Assembly: GCF_025152745.1 (NCBI RefSeq) | Contig: NZ_CP104040.1 | Span: forward strand, 4,791,629-4,855,628 | Source: Rhizobium sp. WSM4643 | GTDB taxonomy: Bacteria; Pseudomonadota; Alphaproteobacteria; Rhizobiales; Rhizobiaceae | Direction: 5' to 3' | DNA: 64,000 nt | Shown here: piece after piece, positions 28,135 through 37,412 of the stretch | Numbering within the stretch: the stretch's first letter is position 1 | Layout: every line of letters begins with the position of its first letter | The notes under the pieces: model-generated | Databases searched by the model: none | What the model was told of the DNA's origin: nothing | Seen by the model: only the letters and a program-made list of their open reading frames with translations | Position numbers and translations under genes: made by a program

Positions 28135-29095
28135 AGCTCCCAAGCCCCTCGAACAGCGCCGTCGAAAGATAACGCTCGGCGAAAGAGGGGATAATGATGA
28201 CGATGTTCTTGCCGGCGTTCTCGGGACGGACACCGACCTTGATGGCCGCCGTCAGCGCCGCACCCGAGGAGATGCCGACCGGTACGCCTTCGAGCCGGGC
28301 GACGAGGCGCGCCTGTTCGAAGGCTTCGTCATTGGTCACGGTGACGACCTCGTCATAGATGCCGGTATCGAGGATCTTTGGCGCGAAGCCGGCGCCGATG
28401 CCCTGGATTTTGTGCGGGCCGGGATTGCCGCCGGAGAGGATCGGCGAATCGGCCGGCTCGACGGCGATGATCTTGATCTCGGGCTTGCGGCTCTTCAGCA
28501 CCTGTCCGACGCCGGTGATCGTACCGCCGGTGCCGATGCCGGAGACGACGATATCGACCGTGCCGTCGGTATCATTCCAGATTTCCTCGGCCGTCGTCTT
28601 GCGGTGGATCTCGGGATTGGCCGGGTTTTCGAACTGCTGCGGGATGACGGCATCGGGAAGCGACGACGCCAGTTCCTCGGCCTTGGCGATGGCGCCCTTC
28701 ATGCCCTTCGGTCCCTCGGTCAGCACCAGCTCGGCGCCGAGCAGCGCCAGCATCTTGCGGCGCTCGACGGACATCGTCTCCGGCATGGTGAGGATCAGCC
28801 GATAACCCTTGGCGGCGGCGGCAAAGGCGAGCGCGATGCCGGTGTTGCCGGAGGTCGGCTCGATCAGCACCGTCTTGCCGGGGGTGATCTTGCCCTGGGC
28901 TTCGAGGCCCTCGATCATCGCCACGCCGATACGGTCCTTCACAGATGCGATCGGGTTGAAGAATTCGAGCTTGCCGATCAGGTTCGCGACGACGCCTTTT
29001 TCCCGCGCCAGCTTGTCGAAGCGCACGAGCGGCGTGTCGCCGATGGTCTCGGTGATCGAAGAATAGATGCGGCCGCGGCCGGGCTTGTGCGACAT
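28133..29095 (-). CDS. cysK: Cysteine synthase A (O-acetylserine sulfhydrylase)
   Basis: 320 aa PLP enzyme making cysteine from O-acetylserine and sulfide. PLP Lys in [17 protein letters not shown] (about residues 42-58), substrate loop [25 protein letters not shown] phosphate loop [15 protein letters not shown], and [17 protein letters not shown]. Start [13 protein letters not shown] at 29095 has GGGAG 8 bases upstream; the Met 18 codons earlier lacks family similarity. The stop codon abuts the heptamer array, so slippage could change the last codons. Confidence 0.95.
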   Translation of the reverse strand: MSHKPGRGRIYSSITETIGDTPLVRFDKLAREKGVVANLIGKLEFFNPIASVKDRIGVAMIEGLEAQGKITPGKTVLIEPTSGNTGIALAFAAAAKGYRLILTMPETMSVERRKMLALLGAELVLTEGPKGMKGAIAKAEELASSLPDAVIPQQFENPANPEIHRKTTAEEIWNDTDGTVDIVVSGIGTGGTITGVGQVLKSRKPEIKIIAVEPADSPILSGGNPGPHKIQGIGAGFAPKILDTGIYDEVVTVTNDEAFEQARLVARLEGVPVGISSGAALTAAIKVGVRPENAGKNIVIIIPSFAERYLSTALFEGLGS

Positions 29096-29239
29096 GGGTG
29101 CTCTCCCTTTGAAATCCTGCTCCTGAAATCGAGGGGAGAATAGGGTCAAAGGCCCGTCTAGGCCAGACCGCGTTCGACCTGGAGGAGCGATCAGGAGAGA
29201 AAAAAACCTTTGAAAACCGTTTCTTGCCGAATGTTTATT

Positions 29240-29857
29240 TCAGGCCGCCCGCGTGGCGATAAAGGCGGCCGTGCCAGCGAGGATGCCGGCGGCTACCCGG
29301 TTCAGCGCCTGCAGGGCGCGCGGCTGTTTCAGCATCGTGCGGGCCCGCGAGGCAAGCAGCATATAGGGCACGAGCACGACGATCAGCACCACGAAGGTGA
29401 CGGCGAGCAGGATCGCATAATCTCGCAGGCCGATATTGCCGATATCGATCAGCGTCGGCACCAGGGCGACATAGAAGAGCATCGTCTTCGGATTGCCGAG
29501 CGTCACCAGCAGGCCGGAGAGGAAGGATAGGCCGATATTGGTGGATTTGCGTGCCGCGATATCCTGCGGCAGCAGCCCCGCTGTCCAGAGTTTCCAGGCA
29601 ATGTAGCCGAGATAAAGGGCGCCGGCGATCTTGATGACGATGAAAACCTCGGTGAAGGTCTGCGCTACGAAGGCCAGGCCGAGAATGACTGCCGTCAGAT
29701 AGGTCATGTCGCCGAGCACCAGGCCGAGACCCATGAAGAAGGTCTCGCGGAAATTCGAGCCGAGCGCACGCGCAACGATCGCGGTAATCCCGGGTCCCGG
29801 AATGGCCGCGGCGATGAACAGCGCTCCGGCATAGGTGATCAGGACGGTGAGGCTCAT
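29240..29857 (-). CDS. LysE/RhtB family translocator
   Basis: 205 aa inner-membrane exporter of the LysE superfamily (amino acids or derivatives). Six hydrophobic segments; typical GPGITAIVARALGSNFRETFFMGLGLVLGDMTYL after the first helix (the PGP motif region) and SFLSGLLVTLGNPKTMLFYVALVP with the conserved NPK. The palindrome AACCCT-c-AGGGTT (29864-29876) lies 6 bp before the start codon. Exported compound unknown. Confidence 0.88.
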   Translation of the reverse strand: MSLTVLITYAGALFIAAAIPGPGITAIVARALGSNFRETFFMGLGLVLGDMTYLTAVILGLAFVAQTFTEVFIVIKIAGALYLGYIAWKLWTAGLLPQDIAARKSTNIGLSFLSGLLVTLGNPKTMLFYVALVPTLIDIGNIGLRDYAILLAVTFVVLIVVLVPYMLLASRARTMLKQPRALQALNRVAAGILAGTAAFIATRAA

Positions 29858-30089
29858 CTTCTTAACCCTCAGGGTTCAACCGCCCATCTATAGGCAAGCG
29901 CTGCTTCCTCATCAATGCATTGGCGCTGATCGGTCCATAACCATAAGGAATAGGTCTGCTGGACCATGATCTACTTGGAAAGCGACCAGGCCTTGCTATT
30001 TCTCTCTCTGCAAATGCGCGATCAGCGCGGCCCGCCGCGGTTTTCCCGGCCGGTGGCGCTGGAGATTTTCATTACCAAGGAGAGATTAA

Positions 30090-30608
30090 ATGTCCCATAC
30101 GCCGGCCGAAACCCGCAGACTTTCGCCACTCAAGACGCCGTCCAGCCTGTCGACCAACGCCATTACCGATATTTCGGCGGCGCTGACCGCACTGCTCGCC
30201 GATGTCTTTACGCTTTATGTGAAGACCAAGAATTTCCATTGGCACATGTCCGGCCCGCATTTTCGCGACTATCATCTGCTGCTCGACGAACAGGCGGAAC
30301 AGATCTTTGCGATGACCGACGACATTGCCGAGCGTGCCCGTAAGATCGGCGGCGCGACGCTGCGCTCCATCGGCCAGATCGCTCGCCAGCAGCGCCTTTC
30401 GGACAATGACGCGGATTTCGTCACGCCCGAGGACATGTTGTCGGAACTGCGCGAGGACAACGCTCAGCTGGTTTCGCTGCTGCGCGAGGTGCATGGCCTC
30501 TGCGACGAGCATAATGATGTCGCGACCGCCAGCCTGATCGAGAACTGGATCGACGAGGGCGAGCGCCGCACCTGGTTCCTGTTCGAAACGACGCGCCCGC
30601 AGAGGTAA
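30090..30608 (+). CDS. dps: Dps family ferritin-like DNA-protecting protein
   Basis: 172 aa. Four-helix bundle that forms dodecamers, oxidises and stores iron and shields DNA in starvation and oxidative stress. Ferroxidase-site residues lie in VKTKNFHWHMSGPHFRDYHLLLDEQAEQIFAMTDDIAERARKIGG (HWH, then D and E residues). N-terminus is rich in Ser/Thr/Lys. AAGGAGAG ribosome site. The 230-bp upstream region has no other gene and should hold the promoter; an OxyR or Fur/Irr-type site was not identified. Confidence 0.92.
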   Translation: MSHTPAETRRLSPLKTPSSLSTNAITDISAALTALLADVFTLYVKTKNFHWHMSGPHFRDYHLLLDEQAEQIFAMTDDIAERARKIGGATLRSIGQIARQQRLSDNDADFVTPEDMLSELREDNAQLVSLLREVHGLCDEHNDVATASLIENWIDEGERRTWFLFETTRPQR

Positions 30609-30652
30609 TGTCGGCACCAGGCGTCTCAGCCATCCCTATCGAAACGCCCGGT

Positions 30653-31555
30653 TCAGCTCTCCAGCGCCCGCGGCCGCAGCCAGCGCGGCGTCCAGCCGAG
30701 ATTCATGCCGGCGGCGGCAAGAAGAATGATCGCTGCACCGGCGATCTGCATCGGCTGCAGCGCGTGGCCGAAGGCCAACCGGTCGACGAGGATCGCCGCG
30801 ATCGGATAGATGAAGGACAGGGCGCCTGTGAGATGCGTCGGCAGCCTCTGGATCGCGCCGTAGAGCAACACATACATCAGCCCGGTATGAACGACGCCGA
30901 CGGTCACCAGGATCGCCCAGCCTCCTGCATCTTGCGGCGGATTTGAAAAGTCCGTGATCGGCGCCAGCATCAGCATGCCGGTGGCGACCTGGATGAGCGC
31001 GATCAGATGCGGCGGCGTGCCCTTCAGCCATTTCGCGGCAAGGGCTGCGAGCGCGTAGAAGAAAGCCGCACCCAGCGCCATCAGGATGCCGAGGCCGTAA
31101 CTGTCAGACGCCGCCCCGCCTGTCCCCGGTTTTGCCTCGACGATGGCAACCATGCCGGCGAAGGCCAGTGTCAGCCAGAACAGCTTGGTGGCGGTGATCT
31201 TCTCGCCGAGAAAGAGCGCGCCGAGTACCAGCAGCATGAAGGGCTGGGTGTTGTAGACGGTCGTCGCGATCGAGATCGTCGCATGCGAATAAGAGGCAAA
31301 CAGCAGCAGCCAGTTCAAGACGATGGCGATGCCGCCGAAAACGGCGATGCCGAAAGCGCGCAGCGTGATGATGCCGGGCCGCAGCAGCCCGAGAGCGCCG
31401 CAGATGATAAGCAAAGTGAGCCCGCCGAACAGGCAGCGCCAGAAGACCACGCCGCTGACCGGCTGGCCCGACATGACGACGAACCAGCCGATCGTCCCCG
31501 AGATCAGCATCGCTGCCGTCATTTCCGCCGTGCCTCTTTTGATGTCGCTGCCCAT
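30653..31555 (-). CDS. EamA/DMT family transporter
   Basis: 300 aa inner-membrane protein with ten predicted hydrophobic segments in two EamA repeats: MLISGTIGWFVVMSGQPVSGVVFWRCLFGGLTLL in the first and GILMALGAAFFYALAALAAKWL in the second. DMT proteins export metabolites such as amino acids. Start taken at 31555 (MGSDIKRG) since GGAGG lies 5-6 bases before; an in-frame ATG four codons upstream overlaps this site. Divergent from an Lrp-type regulator 111 bp away, the classic exporter/regulator layout. Confidence 0.85.
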   Translation of the reverse strand: MGSDIKRGTAEMTAAMLISGTIGWFVVMSGQPVSGVVFWRCLFGGLTLLIICGALGLLRPGIITLRAFGIAVFGGIAIVLNWLLLFASYSHATISIATTVYNTQPFMLLVLGALFLGEKITATKLFWLTLAFAGMVAIVEAKPGTGGAASDSYGLGILMALGAAFFYALAALAAKWLKGTPPHLIALIQVATGMLMLAPITDFSNPPQDAGGWAILVTVGVVHTGLMYVLLYGAIQRLPTHLTGALSFIYPIAAILVDRLAFGHALQPMQIAGAAIILLAAAGMNLGWTPRWLRPRALES

Positions 31556-31666
31556 GATTGCCTCCATTTCGGTGGCATAAGAATATTGCGGCCAGGGGCA
31601 ATTTTATATAAGGATAGAAAGGGAGATGACCGATATAATCTAATAAAAGAAGGAAAATTGATCGCC

Positions 31667-32131
31667 ATGGCTAATGATGTGCAATCGCTCGACGAAATCG
31701 ATCAGGCCATTCTGGAGGCGCTGGCCGGCAATGCGCGGATCTCGCTGAAGGAACTGGCCCAGCAGGTCGGCCTGTCCTCGCCGAGTGCCGCCGAGCGTCT
31801 GCGCCGGCTGGAGGAGCGCGGCGTCATCAAGGCCTTCACCATCGATCTCGATCCCGCCGCCGTCGGTTACCCCCTGCAGGCGATCGTGCGCGTGCGTCCG
31901 CTGCCGGGACAGCTGCACATCGTCGAGCGGATCATCCAGGACATTCCCGAAATCATCGAATGCGACAAGGTGACGGGCGAGGATTGCTTCATTGCCCGCC
32001 TGGTCGTCCGCTCCATGGCCGACCTCGACGGCATTCTCGACCGGGTCGCCGAAAGGGCGGAGACCAACACGGCGATGATCAAAGCCTCGCCCGTCAAGCG
32101 CCGCCTGCCACCGCTTTCCCGCCGAAAATAG
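31667..32131 (+). CDS. Lrp/AsnC family transcriptional regulator
   Basis: 154 aa. N-terminal helix-turn-helix (LDEIDQAILEALAGNARISLKELAQQVGLSSPSAAERLRRLEERGVIKAF) and C-terminal RAM ligand-binding domain (ERIIQDIPEIIECDKVTGEDCFIARLVVRSMADLDGILD). The ATG at 31667 is the safe start. A TTG at 31658 in the same frame sits closer to AAGGAAAA and might be the real start, adding three residues. Probably controls the divergent EamA exporter and itself from the 111-bp shared region. Confidence 0.88.
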   Translation: MANDVQSLDEIDQAILEALAGNARISLKELAQQVGLSSPSAAERLRRLEERGVIKAFTIDLDPAAVGYPLQAIVRVRPLPGQLHIVERIIQDIPEIIECDKVTGEDCFIARLVVRSMADLDGILDRVAERAETNTAMIKASPVKRRLPPLSRRK

Positions 32132-32137
32132 AGCGAT

Positions 32138-33037
32138 TTAGAATTCCGCTATCGGCGACAGCATCGCCGGAAAATCCAGGGTGGCATCGCCGAGCCCGCG
32201 CAGCATCAGCCTCGTACCGCTTTCCAACGGCTGTGGAACACCCTCCCAGCCGAGCTTGTCGGGACGGAAAAGCACCTCGACGGAAGCCGGCGTGATCTCC
32301 AGCCCGCCGAGGATTACTCCAAGCGGCGGTATATCAGCCGCCACGACATCGAGAAGGCTGAAGCGGCCCGCCTCATCGATCTTCCAGGCGATGGCCGCCT
32401 GCCGCTCTGCCAGAAAGCTGATGCGGACATCGGGATCGAGCCGGGTGTTGATCAGAAACATCGCCGCATTGACTGTGACCGCCAGCGAGGTCGAAACCGG
32501 GCTTCGTCTTTTCAGCAGCGCTTGCAGCAGGGCAAGATCATCCGCGTTTGTCGGCAAAAGCGGCCGGGCGGATGTGGCTGGTGTCGAAGGGGCGGGTGCC
32601 GCTCCCTCGTATCGATGCAGTGCTATCGCGTGGAAACCATAGGGCTCGTAAAGCGACGGCTTGTCGGTATAGAGGATGACGGCTTCAAAACCCTGCCGCT
32701 CGCACCAGTCGAGCGCTTTCACCGTGACGTCGCGATAGAGGCCGCGGCCGCGCCATGGCGGCCGCACCGCGCCCGATTGCAGCCCGGCGGCATGGACGAT
32801 CCTGCCGTTGAGGACGAAGGGCAGCGCAAAGGCCGAGATATTGGCCGCAAGTTCGCCGTCGGCATCAAACCAGCCGAAGGGCATGCTCGTCGGATCGGGT
32901 CCGCCAAGCTGTTGCAGCGGCCCGATATCGATGCCGAAAATATCCTTGAGCAGGCAGACCAGCGCCGCCCAGCCGGCAGGGTCGCCAAAATAGTCCTGCC
33001 GGAAGGTCAGGCCGGCGCTGTCGAGACGCTGTGCCAT
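32138..33037 (-). CDS. GNAT family N-acetyltransferase
   Basis: 299 aa cytosolic acetyl-CoA-dependent transferase. The acetyl-CoA binding region is AVRPPWRGRGLYRDVTVKALDWCERQGFEAVILYTDKPSLYEPYGFHAIA (R-G-x-G-L variant of the A motif). A C-terminal extension of about 150 residues resembles the sterol-carrier-like part of Eis-type proteins. Its ATG overlaps the dut stop (TGATG), so it is translated with dut. Substrate unknown. Confidence 0.82.
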   Translation of the reverse strand: MAQRLDSAGLTFRQDYFGDPAGWAALVCLLKDIFGIDIGPLQQLGGPDPTSMPFGWFDADGELAANISAFALPFVLNGRIVHAAGLQSGAVRPPWRGRGLYRDVTVKALDWCERQGFEAVILYTDKPSLYEPYGFHAIALHRYEGAAPAPSTPATSARPLLPTNADDLALLQALLKRRSPVSTSLAVTVNAAMFLINTRLDPDVRISFLAERQAAIAWKIDEAGRFSLLDVVAADIPPLGVILGGLEITPASVEVLFRPDKLGWEGVPQPLESGTRLMLRGLGDATLDFPAMLSPIAEF

Positions 33038-33507
33038 CAGACGCCGGTGGAGCCGAAGCCGCCTGCGCCGCGCGTCGTTTCGCTTGCCGCGGTATTCTCC
33101 GCCACCCGCGCTTGGGTTACCGGCGCGATCACCATCTGGGCGATACGCATGCCGCGCGAGATGACGAAGGGCTCGTCGCCGAGATTGATAAGCAGCACCT
33201 TCACCTCGCCGCGATAGTCGCTGTCGACGGTGCCCGGCGAATTCAGGCAGGTGATGCCGTTTTTGAAGGCCAGGCCGGAACGTGGCCGTACCTGTCCCTC
33301 GAAACCTTCGGGGATCTCGAAGATGAAGCCTGTCGGCACCAGCGCCCGTTCGCCGGGCAGAAGTGTCAGGGGTGCTGCCTCGTCGACGGCGGCGCGCAGG
33401 TCCATGCCGGCCGCTCCCTTGCTTTCATAGGCGGGCAGATCGAGGCCTTCGCCATTGGCTAAGCGGATCAGGTTCAGCGTCGGGCTGAGATCGTGATGAA
33501 TGGTCAT
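33037..33507 (-). CDS. dut: dUTP diphosphatase
   Basis: 156 aa trimeric enzyme that hydrolyses dUTP to dUMP and keeps uracil out of DNA. The conserved motifs are in order: [12 protein letters not shown] (motif 1), [12 protein letters not shown] (motif 2), [20 protein letters not shown] (motif 3, catalytic Asp and substrate Tyr region), [12 protein letters not shown] (motif 4), and [11 protein letters not shown] (motif 5, the C-terminal flap). First gene of dut-GNAT. In many alphaproteobacteria dut follows coaBC; here coaBC lies 11 kb away. Confidence 0.95.
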   Translation of the reverse strand: MTIHHDLSPTLNLIRLANGEGLDLPAYESKGAAGMDLRAAVDEAAPLTLLPGERALVPTGFIFEIPEGFEGQVRPRSGLAFKNGITCLNSPGTVDSDYRGEVKVLLINLGDEPFVISRGMRIAQMVIAPVTQARVAENTAASETTRGAGGFGSTGV

Positions 33508-33542
33508 GGTCCATTACTTTGCGCCCGAGGGCCCGAGGTCAA

Positions 33543-33570
33543 TTGCATTGCCGGGCTTTAATCGCTAGAT
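33543..33570 (+). promoter_or_regulatory. Putative prfC promoter
   Basis: TTGCAT (33543-33548), 16-base spacer, CTAGAT (33565-33570), 28 bp before the prfC ATG. It resembles the rhizobial housekeeping promoter pattern, but with two imperfect boxes. Confidence 0.3.
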
Positions 33571-33598
33571 ACGCGGCAATTCCACAGGATTCACAAGC

Positions 33599-35182
33599 AT
33601 GGCCGAAAGTCTCGCCGAGGCGGTCTCCCGCCGCCGCACATTCGCTATTATCGCCCACCCGGATGCGGGCAAGACGACGCTCACCGAAAAGCTGCTGCTG
33701 TTCGGCGGCGCCATTCAGCTTGCCGGCGAAGTCAAGGCGAAGAAGGATCGCATGCAGACGCGCTCCGACTGGATGAAGATCGAGCGCGAACGCGGCATCT
33801 CCGTCGTCACCTCGGTGATGACCTTCGAATATAACGACAATGTCTTCAACATCCTCGACACGCCCGGCCACGAGGATTTCGCCGACGACACCTATCGCAC
33901 GCTGACCGCCGTCGACGCCGCCGTCATGGTCATCGATGCCGCCAAGGGCATCGAGCCGCGTACGCTGAAGCTCTTCGAAGTCTGCCGCATGCGCGATATC
34001 CCGATCATCACCTTCATCAACAAGATGGACCGCGAAAGCCGCGATCCCTTCGAGATCCTCGACGAGGTGGAAGAGAAGCTGGCGCTGGATACCGCGCCGA
34101 TCACCTGGCCGATCGGTCGCTCGAAGACCTTTTGCGGCTCCTACAATATCGCCGCCAACACGGTGCGCGGTTCGGATACCGAAATCGAGGGAACGCCGGT
34201 CAATGGCCCGCAAAGCGTGGCCGGCAGGCTGCCGGAAAACGAACGCCAGGTCTTCATCGAGGAGACCGAGCTGGCGATCGAGGCCTGCCGTCCCTTCGAC
34301 CGCGAATCCTTCCTGGAAGGCCATATGACGCCGGTCTTCTTCGGCTCGGCGCTGCGCAATTACGGCGTTCGCGACCTCATCAACGCGCTCGGCGATTTTG
34401 CGCCGCCGCCGCGTGACCAGATCGCCGATACCAGGACCGTGCATGCGACCGACGACAAGATGACGGCCTTCGTCTTCAAGATCCAGGCCAACATGGACCC
34501 CAACCACCGCGACCGCATCGCCTTTGCCCGCATCTGCTCCGGCAAGCTCGAGCGCGGCATGAAGGCAAGGCTTGCCCGCACCGGCAAGCAGCTCGGCCTG
34601 ACGGCGCCGCAATTCTTCTTCGCCTCGCAGCGCCAGCTCGCCGACACCGCCTATGCCGGCGACGTCGTCGGCATTCCGAACCACGGCACATTGAGGATCG
34701 GCGATACGCTGACCGAAGGTGAATCGCTGGTCTTCCAGGGCGTGCCGAACTTCTCGCCGGAGATCCTGCGGCGCGTGCGCCTGGAAGATGCGATGAAGGC
34801 GAAGAAGCTCAAGGAAGCCCTGCAGCAGATGGCCGAAGAAGGCGTCGTCCAGTTGTTTTCGCCGGAAGACGGCTCGCCGGCGATCGTCGGCGTCGTCGGC
34901 GCCCTGCAGCTCGACGTCTTGAAGGAGCGGCTGATGGCCGAATACGGCCTGCCGGTCTCCTTCGAAATGTCACGTTTCTCGGTCTGCCGCTGGATCTCGG
35001 CCGATCAGCCGGCCGATCTGGAAAAATTCCTCACCGTCAAACGCGGCGATATCGCTCGCGATCTCGACGGTGATCCGGTCTTCCTCGCCCAGGACGGTTT
35101 CTCGCTCCGCTACGAGTCCGAGCGCCATCCGGCGATCAAGATGGTCGCCATCAAGGAATATCACGCCGCCAAGGCGGCGTGA
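33599..35182 (+). CDS. prfC: Peptide chain release factor 3
   Basis: 527 aa translational GTPase that recycles RF1/RF2 from the ribosome after peptide release. G motifs: AHPDAGKTTLTEKLL (G1, residues about 20-34), GISVVTSVMTF (switch I), DTPGHEDFADDTYR (G3), NKMDRESRDPFEILDEVE (G4, RF3-specific continuation). The C-terminal RF3 domain ends with FLAQDGFSLRYESERHPAIKM. Full length. Monocistronic. Confidence 0.96.
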   Translation: MAESLAEAVSRRRTFAIIAHPDAGKTTLTEKLLLFGGAIQLAGEVKAKKDRMQTRSDWMKIERERGISVVTSVMTFEYNDNVFNILDTPGHEDFADDTYRTLTAVDAAVMVIDAAKGIEPRTLKLFEVCRMRDIPIITFINKMDRESRDPFEILDEVEEKLALDTAPITWPIGRSKTFCGSYNIAANTVRGSDTEIEGTPVNGPQSVAGRLPENERQVFIEETELAIEACRPFDRESFLEGHMTPVFFGSALRNYGVRDLINALGDFAPPPRDQIADTRTVHATDDKMTAFVFKIQANMDPNHRDRIAFARICSGKLERGMKARLARTGKQLGLTAPQFFFASQRQLADTAYAGDVVGIPNHGTLRIGDTLTEGESLVFQGVPNFSPEILRRVRLEDAMKAKKLKEALQQMAEEGVVQLFSPEDGSPAIVGVVGALQLDVLKERLMAEYGLPVSFEMSRFSVCRWISADQPADLEKFLTVKRGDIARDLDGDPVFLAQDGFSLRYESERHPAIKMVAIKEYHAAKAA

Positions 35183-35185
35183 TCA

Positions 35186-36076
35186 TCATCCCGCCAGCCG
35201 TTCCGCCAGGAAATCGACGACGGCGCGCACCGCCGGCAGCTGGCCGCGACGGTGCGGCATCAGGATGGTCGTCTCGATACTGCCGGCCGTCCATTCCGGC
35301 AGTACCCGCACCAGCCGCCCGTCCGCCAGCGCCTTGCGGCAGACGGATGTCGGCAGGCAGGTGATGCCGAGCCCCGCCATGGCCATTTCCATCAAGACAT
35401 AGGGCTCATCCGCGGCCATGACCGAATGCAGCGTGACGAGAGCCTCATCGCCGCCCGAATAAAGCCGCCACTGGTCCTCCGTCAGGCTGGTCATGATCGT
35501 CGCATGCTGTGCCAGTTCCTCCGGCCGGCGCGGCTCGCCATGGGCACTGATATAATCCGGCGAGGCGAGGATGAAGAAAGGATGGCTGGCGAGCTTCCGC
35601 TGCACCAGCGCCGAATCCGGCAGCGGCGTCCGGTGGCTGCGCAGCGCGATGTCGAAACCTTCCTGGACGATATCGACGAAACGGTCCGTCACATGCACGG
35701 AGAGCCGGAGCTTCGGATAGCGTGCCGCTAGCGTCGGCAGATGTTCCGTCAAGGTAAACTGCGCCGTCGGCACCGAGGCGGTCAGGCGAACGCTGCCGGC
35801 AGGTTCGGCCAGATGCCGCCGCACGATGCCCTCGGCCATCTCCGCCTCGATGATCGAGGCCTGGGCATGCTGAAAGAACTCTCGGCCGAGTTCGGTCAGT
35901 GCGAAGCTTCGCGACGTGCGCTGGATCAGCCGCACGCCAAGCCGCCTCTCCAACTCCGCAACCCGCTTGCTCACGGTCGATTTCGGAATGCCGAGATGTC
36001 TGGCGGCGGCGGTGAAGCTGCCGCTGTCGACTGCCTGCACGAAGAGATGGAGGTCGTTGAGGTTGAAGAGCGTCAT
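35186..36076 (-). CDS. LysR family transcriptional regulator
   Basis: 296 aa. N-terminal winged HTH MTLFNLNDLHLFVQAVDSGSFTAAARHLGIPKSTVSKRVAELERRLGVRLIQRTSRSFALTELG, then the periplasmic-binding-like effector domain. Belongs to the subgroup with SFTAAARHLGIPKSTVSKRV. The start at 36076 (GGAAG before it) is used; the longer frame has no family similarity. Divergent from a GST gene 114 bp away, which it probably controls. Confidence 0.9.
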   Translation of the reverse strand: MTLFNLNDLHLFVQAVDSGSFTAAARHLGIPKSTVSKRVAELERRLGVRLIQRTSRSFALTELGREFFQHAQASIIEAEMAEGIVRRHLAEPAGSVRLTASVPTAQFTLTEHLPTLAARYPKLRLSVHVTDRFVDIVQEGFDIALRSHRTPLPDSALVQRKLASHPFFILASPDYISAHGEPRRPEELAQHATIMTSLTEDQWRLYSGGDEALVTLHSVMAADEPYVLMEMAMAGLGITCLPTSVCRKALADGRLVRVLPEWTAGSIETTILMPHRRGQLPAVRAVVDFLAERLAG

Positions 36077-36190
36077 CGCCAGCTTCCAGATATGTGGACA
36101 TTGCGATGCATTTATAGCCTCTACCGCATGATCGTCCACGTCTTCACATTCATCGCGTCCAAACGGGTTCAATTCTGAAAGGAACGATTG

Positions 36191-36898
36191 ATGTCACCCA
36201 TATTGTTTTACGGCGTCCCCGAAGGCTGCTCCTTCGGCTCGATCGTCGCGCTGGAATGGTCCGGCCTGCCTTATCGGCTCTGCCGCGTTGAGATGCCGGA
36301 AATAGTCTCCAGCGAAGAATACAAACGGATCAACGCAGTCGGCGAAACGCCGTCGCTGCTGCTCGAAGATGGCAGGGCGATCAGCGAAAGCATGGCGATC
36401 CTCCACCATATCGGCGCCCGCGCAGTCGGCAACGGTCTGGGTTTTGTGCAGGGGTCGGCGGATTTCGATCGCCTGAACCAGATGCTCGCCTTTCTCAACA
36501 CCACCTTCTTCAAGGCCTTCGGCCCGCTCTGGTATGCGATCGAGCATCCGATGAAACCCGAGGAGAAGCAGGTCCTCACAGCCTATGGCATCGCCGCGGT
36601 CGAAAAGGCGCACCAGACGCTGGAGCGTCTGCTCGACGGCCGCGAATGGCTTCTCGGCAACGGGCCGGGCCTGGCGGATGCCTATTTCGTCGGCATCGCC
36701 CGCTGGAACGACTTTCACCAGGTCGTCGACCGCCGGCAGTTTCCCGGCCTGCATCGCCTCTATGAGCGCATGCAGCAGGAGCCGGCCGTGCGTTTCGCCC
36801 ATGCGATCGAGCATCGGCAGGAGGCGAAAAGCAGTGGCGGTTTCCGCGGTGAGGTCGATCTGGCCGAGGCGCTCGGCCTGTTGAAACAGGCGGCCTGA
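36191..36898 (+). CDS. Glutathione S-transferase family protein
   Basis: 235 aa. Thioredoxin-like N-domain (ILFYGVPEGCSFGSIVALEWSGLPYRLCRVEMPE, with Ser/Cys near the catalytic position), cis-Pro and GSH site in AVGETPSLLLEDGRAISESMAILHHIG, C-terminal helical domain with LLGNGPGLADAYFVGIARW. ATG at 36191 chosen: AAAGGA is 8 bases upstream; a TTG just before it is less likely. Divergent from the LysR gene. Role in detoxification inferred. Confidence 0.83.
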   Translation: MSPILFYGVPEGCSFGSIVALEWSGLPYRLCRVEMPEIVSSEEYKRINAVGETPSLLLEDGRAISESMAILHHIGARAVGNGLGFVQGSADFDRLNQMLAFLNTTFFKAFGPLWYAIEHPMKPEEKQVLTAYGIAAVEKAHQTLERLLDGREWLLGNGPGLADAYFVGIARWNDFHQVVDRRQFPGLHRLYERMQQEPAVRFAHAIEHRQEAKSSGGFRGEVDLAEALGLLKQAA

Positions 36899-36906
36899 TT
36901 GCCGCA

Positions 36907-36934
36907 GCCGTCGCATCCCTGCGGATGCGACGGC
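36907..36934. terminator. Perfect 12-bp hairpin between convergent GST and ridA
   Basis: GCCGTCGCATCC (36907-36918), loop CTGC, GGATGCGACGGC (36923-36934). It follows the GST stop by 8 bp and the ridA stop (minus strand, 36945) by 10 bp, so it can serve both transcripts. Confidence 0.7.
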
Positions 36935-36944
36935 CAATCTGCCG

Positions 36945-37331
36945 TCAGCCGGCGGCGATGATTTCGATCTCGACGAGCCAGTCGTCGCGGAGCGTTTCGA
37001 CGATGATCGCCGTGGTCGGCACGGCGCGGCCGTTAAGGGCTCCAAGACGGGCATTCTGGTTCGCCTCGATAAAGGCGCCGTCGCTGAGATAGCTCGTCAG
37101 CCGCACGATATTGTCCACCGTCATATCAGCGGAAGTGAGGATCGCGCGCAGATTGGACCAGATGAGATCCAACTGGCCTTCCAGATCGGCCGCCGCCATT
37201 CCCTGTTGATCGAGACCCATGGTGCCGCTGACGAAGAGCAGCCGGGATGGATGCCTGACCTCCAGCGCATGGATGTAATCAGGGCTGGCCGCATAGATCC
37301 CGTTTGCTGGATTGTGCGCGATCATCTCCAT
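36945..37331 (-). CDS. RidA family enamine/imine deaminase-like protein
   Basis: 128 aa trimeric YjgF/YER057c/UK114 family protein: SRLLFVSGTMGLDQQG, LIWSNLRAILTSADMTVDNIVRLTSYLSD, and the C-terminal GRAVPTTAIIVETLRDDWLVEIEIIA. The family residue Arg105 of E. coli RidA is replaced in the segment PTTAIIVETLRDDW by a different context, so it may belong to another Rid subgroup. Strong GGAGG ribosome site. Divergent from an Lrp-type regulator 81 bp away. Confidence 0.85.
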   Translation of the reverse strand: MEMIAHNPANGIYAASPDYIHALEVRHPSRLLFVSGTMGLDQQGMAAADLEGQLDLIWSNLRAILTSADMTVDNIVRLTSYLSDGAFIEANQNARLGALNGRAVPTTAIIVETLRDDWLVEIEIIAAG

Positions 37332-37412
37332 GAGATTTCTCCTCCTCCGAATATTCTATTGAAGAATGCCAGTATCGGCGATTATTCTTCGGCAGAAAGG
37401 GGAGTTTGCGGA
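37332..37412. promoter_or_regulatory. Divergent promoter/operator region, ridA-like gene and Lrp-type regulator
   Basis: 81-bp AT-rich spacer with repeated CCGAAnATT-like segments: palindrome GAATATTC at 37348-37355 and ATTCTTCGG at 37384-37392 in opposite orientation. Plausible Lrp-family operator half-sites, not proven. Confidence 0.35.
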
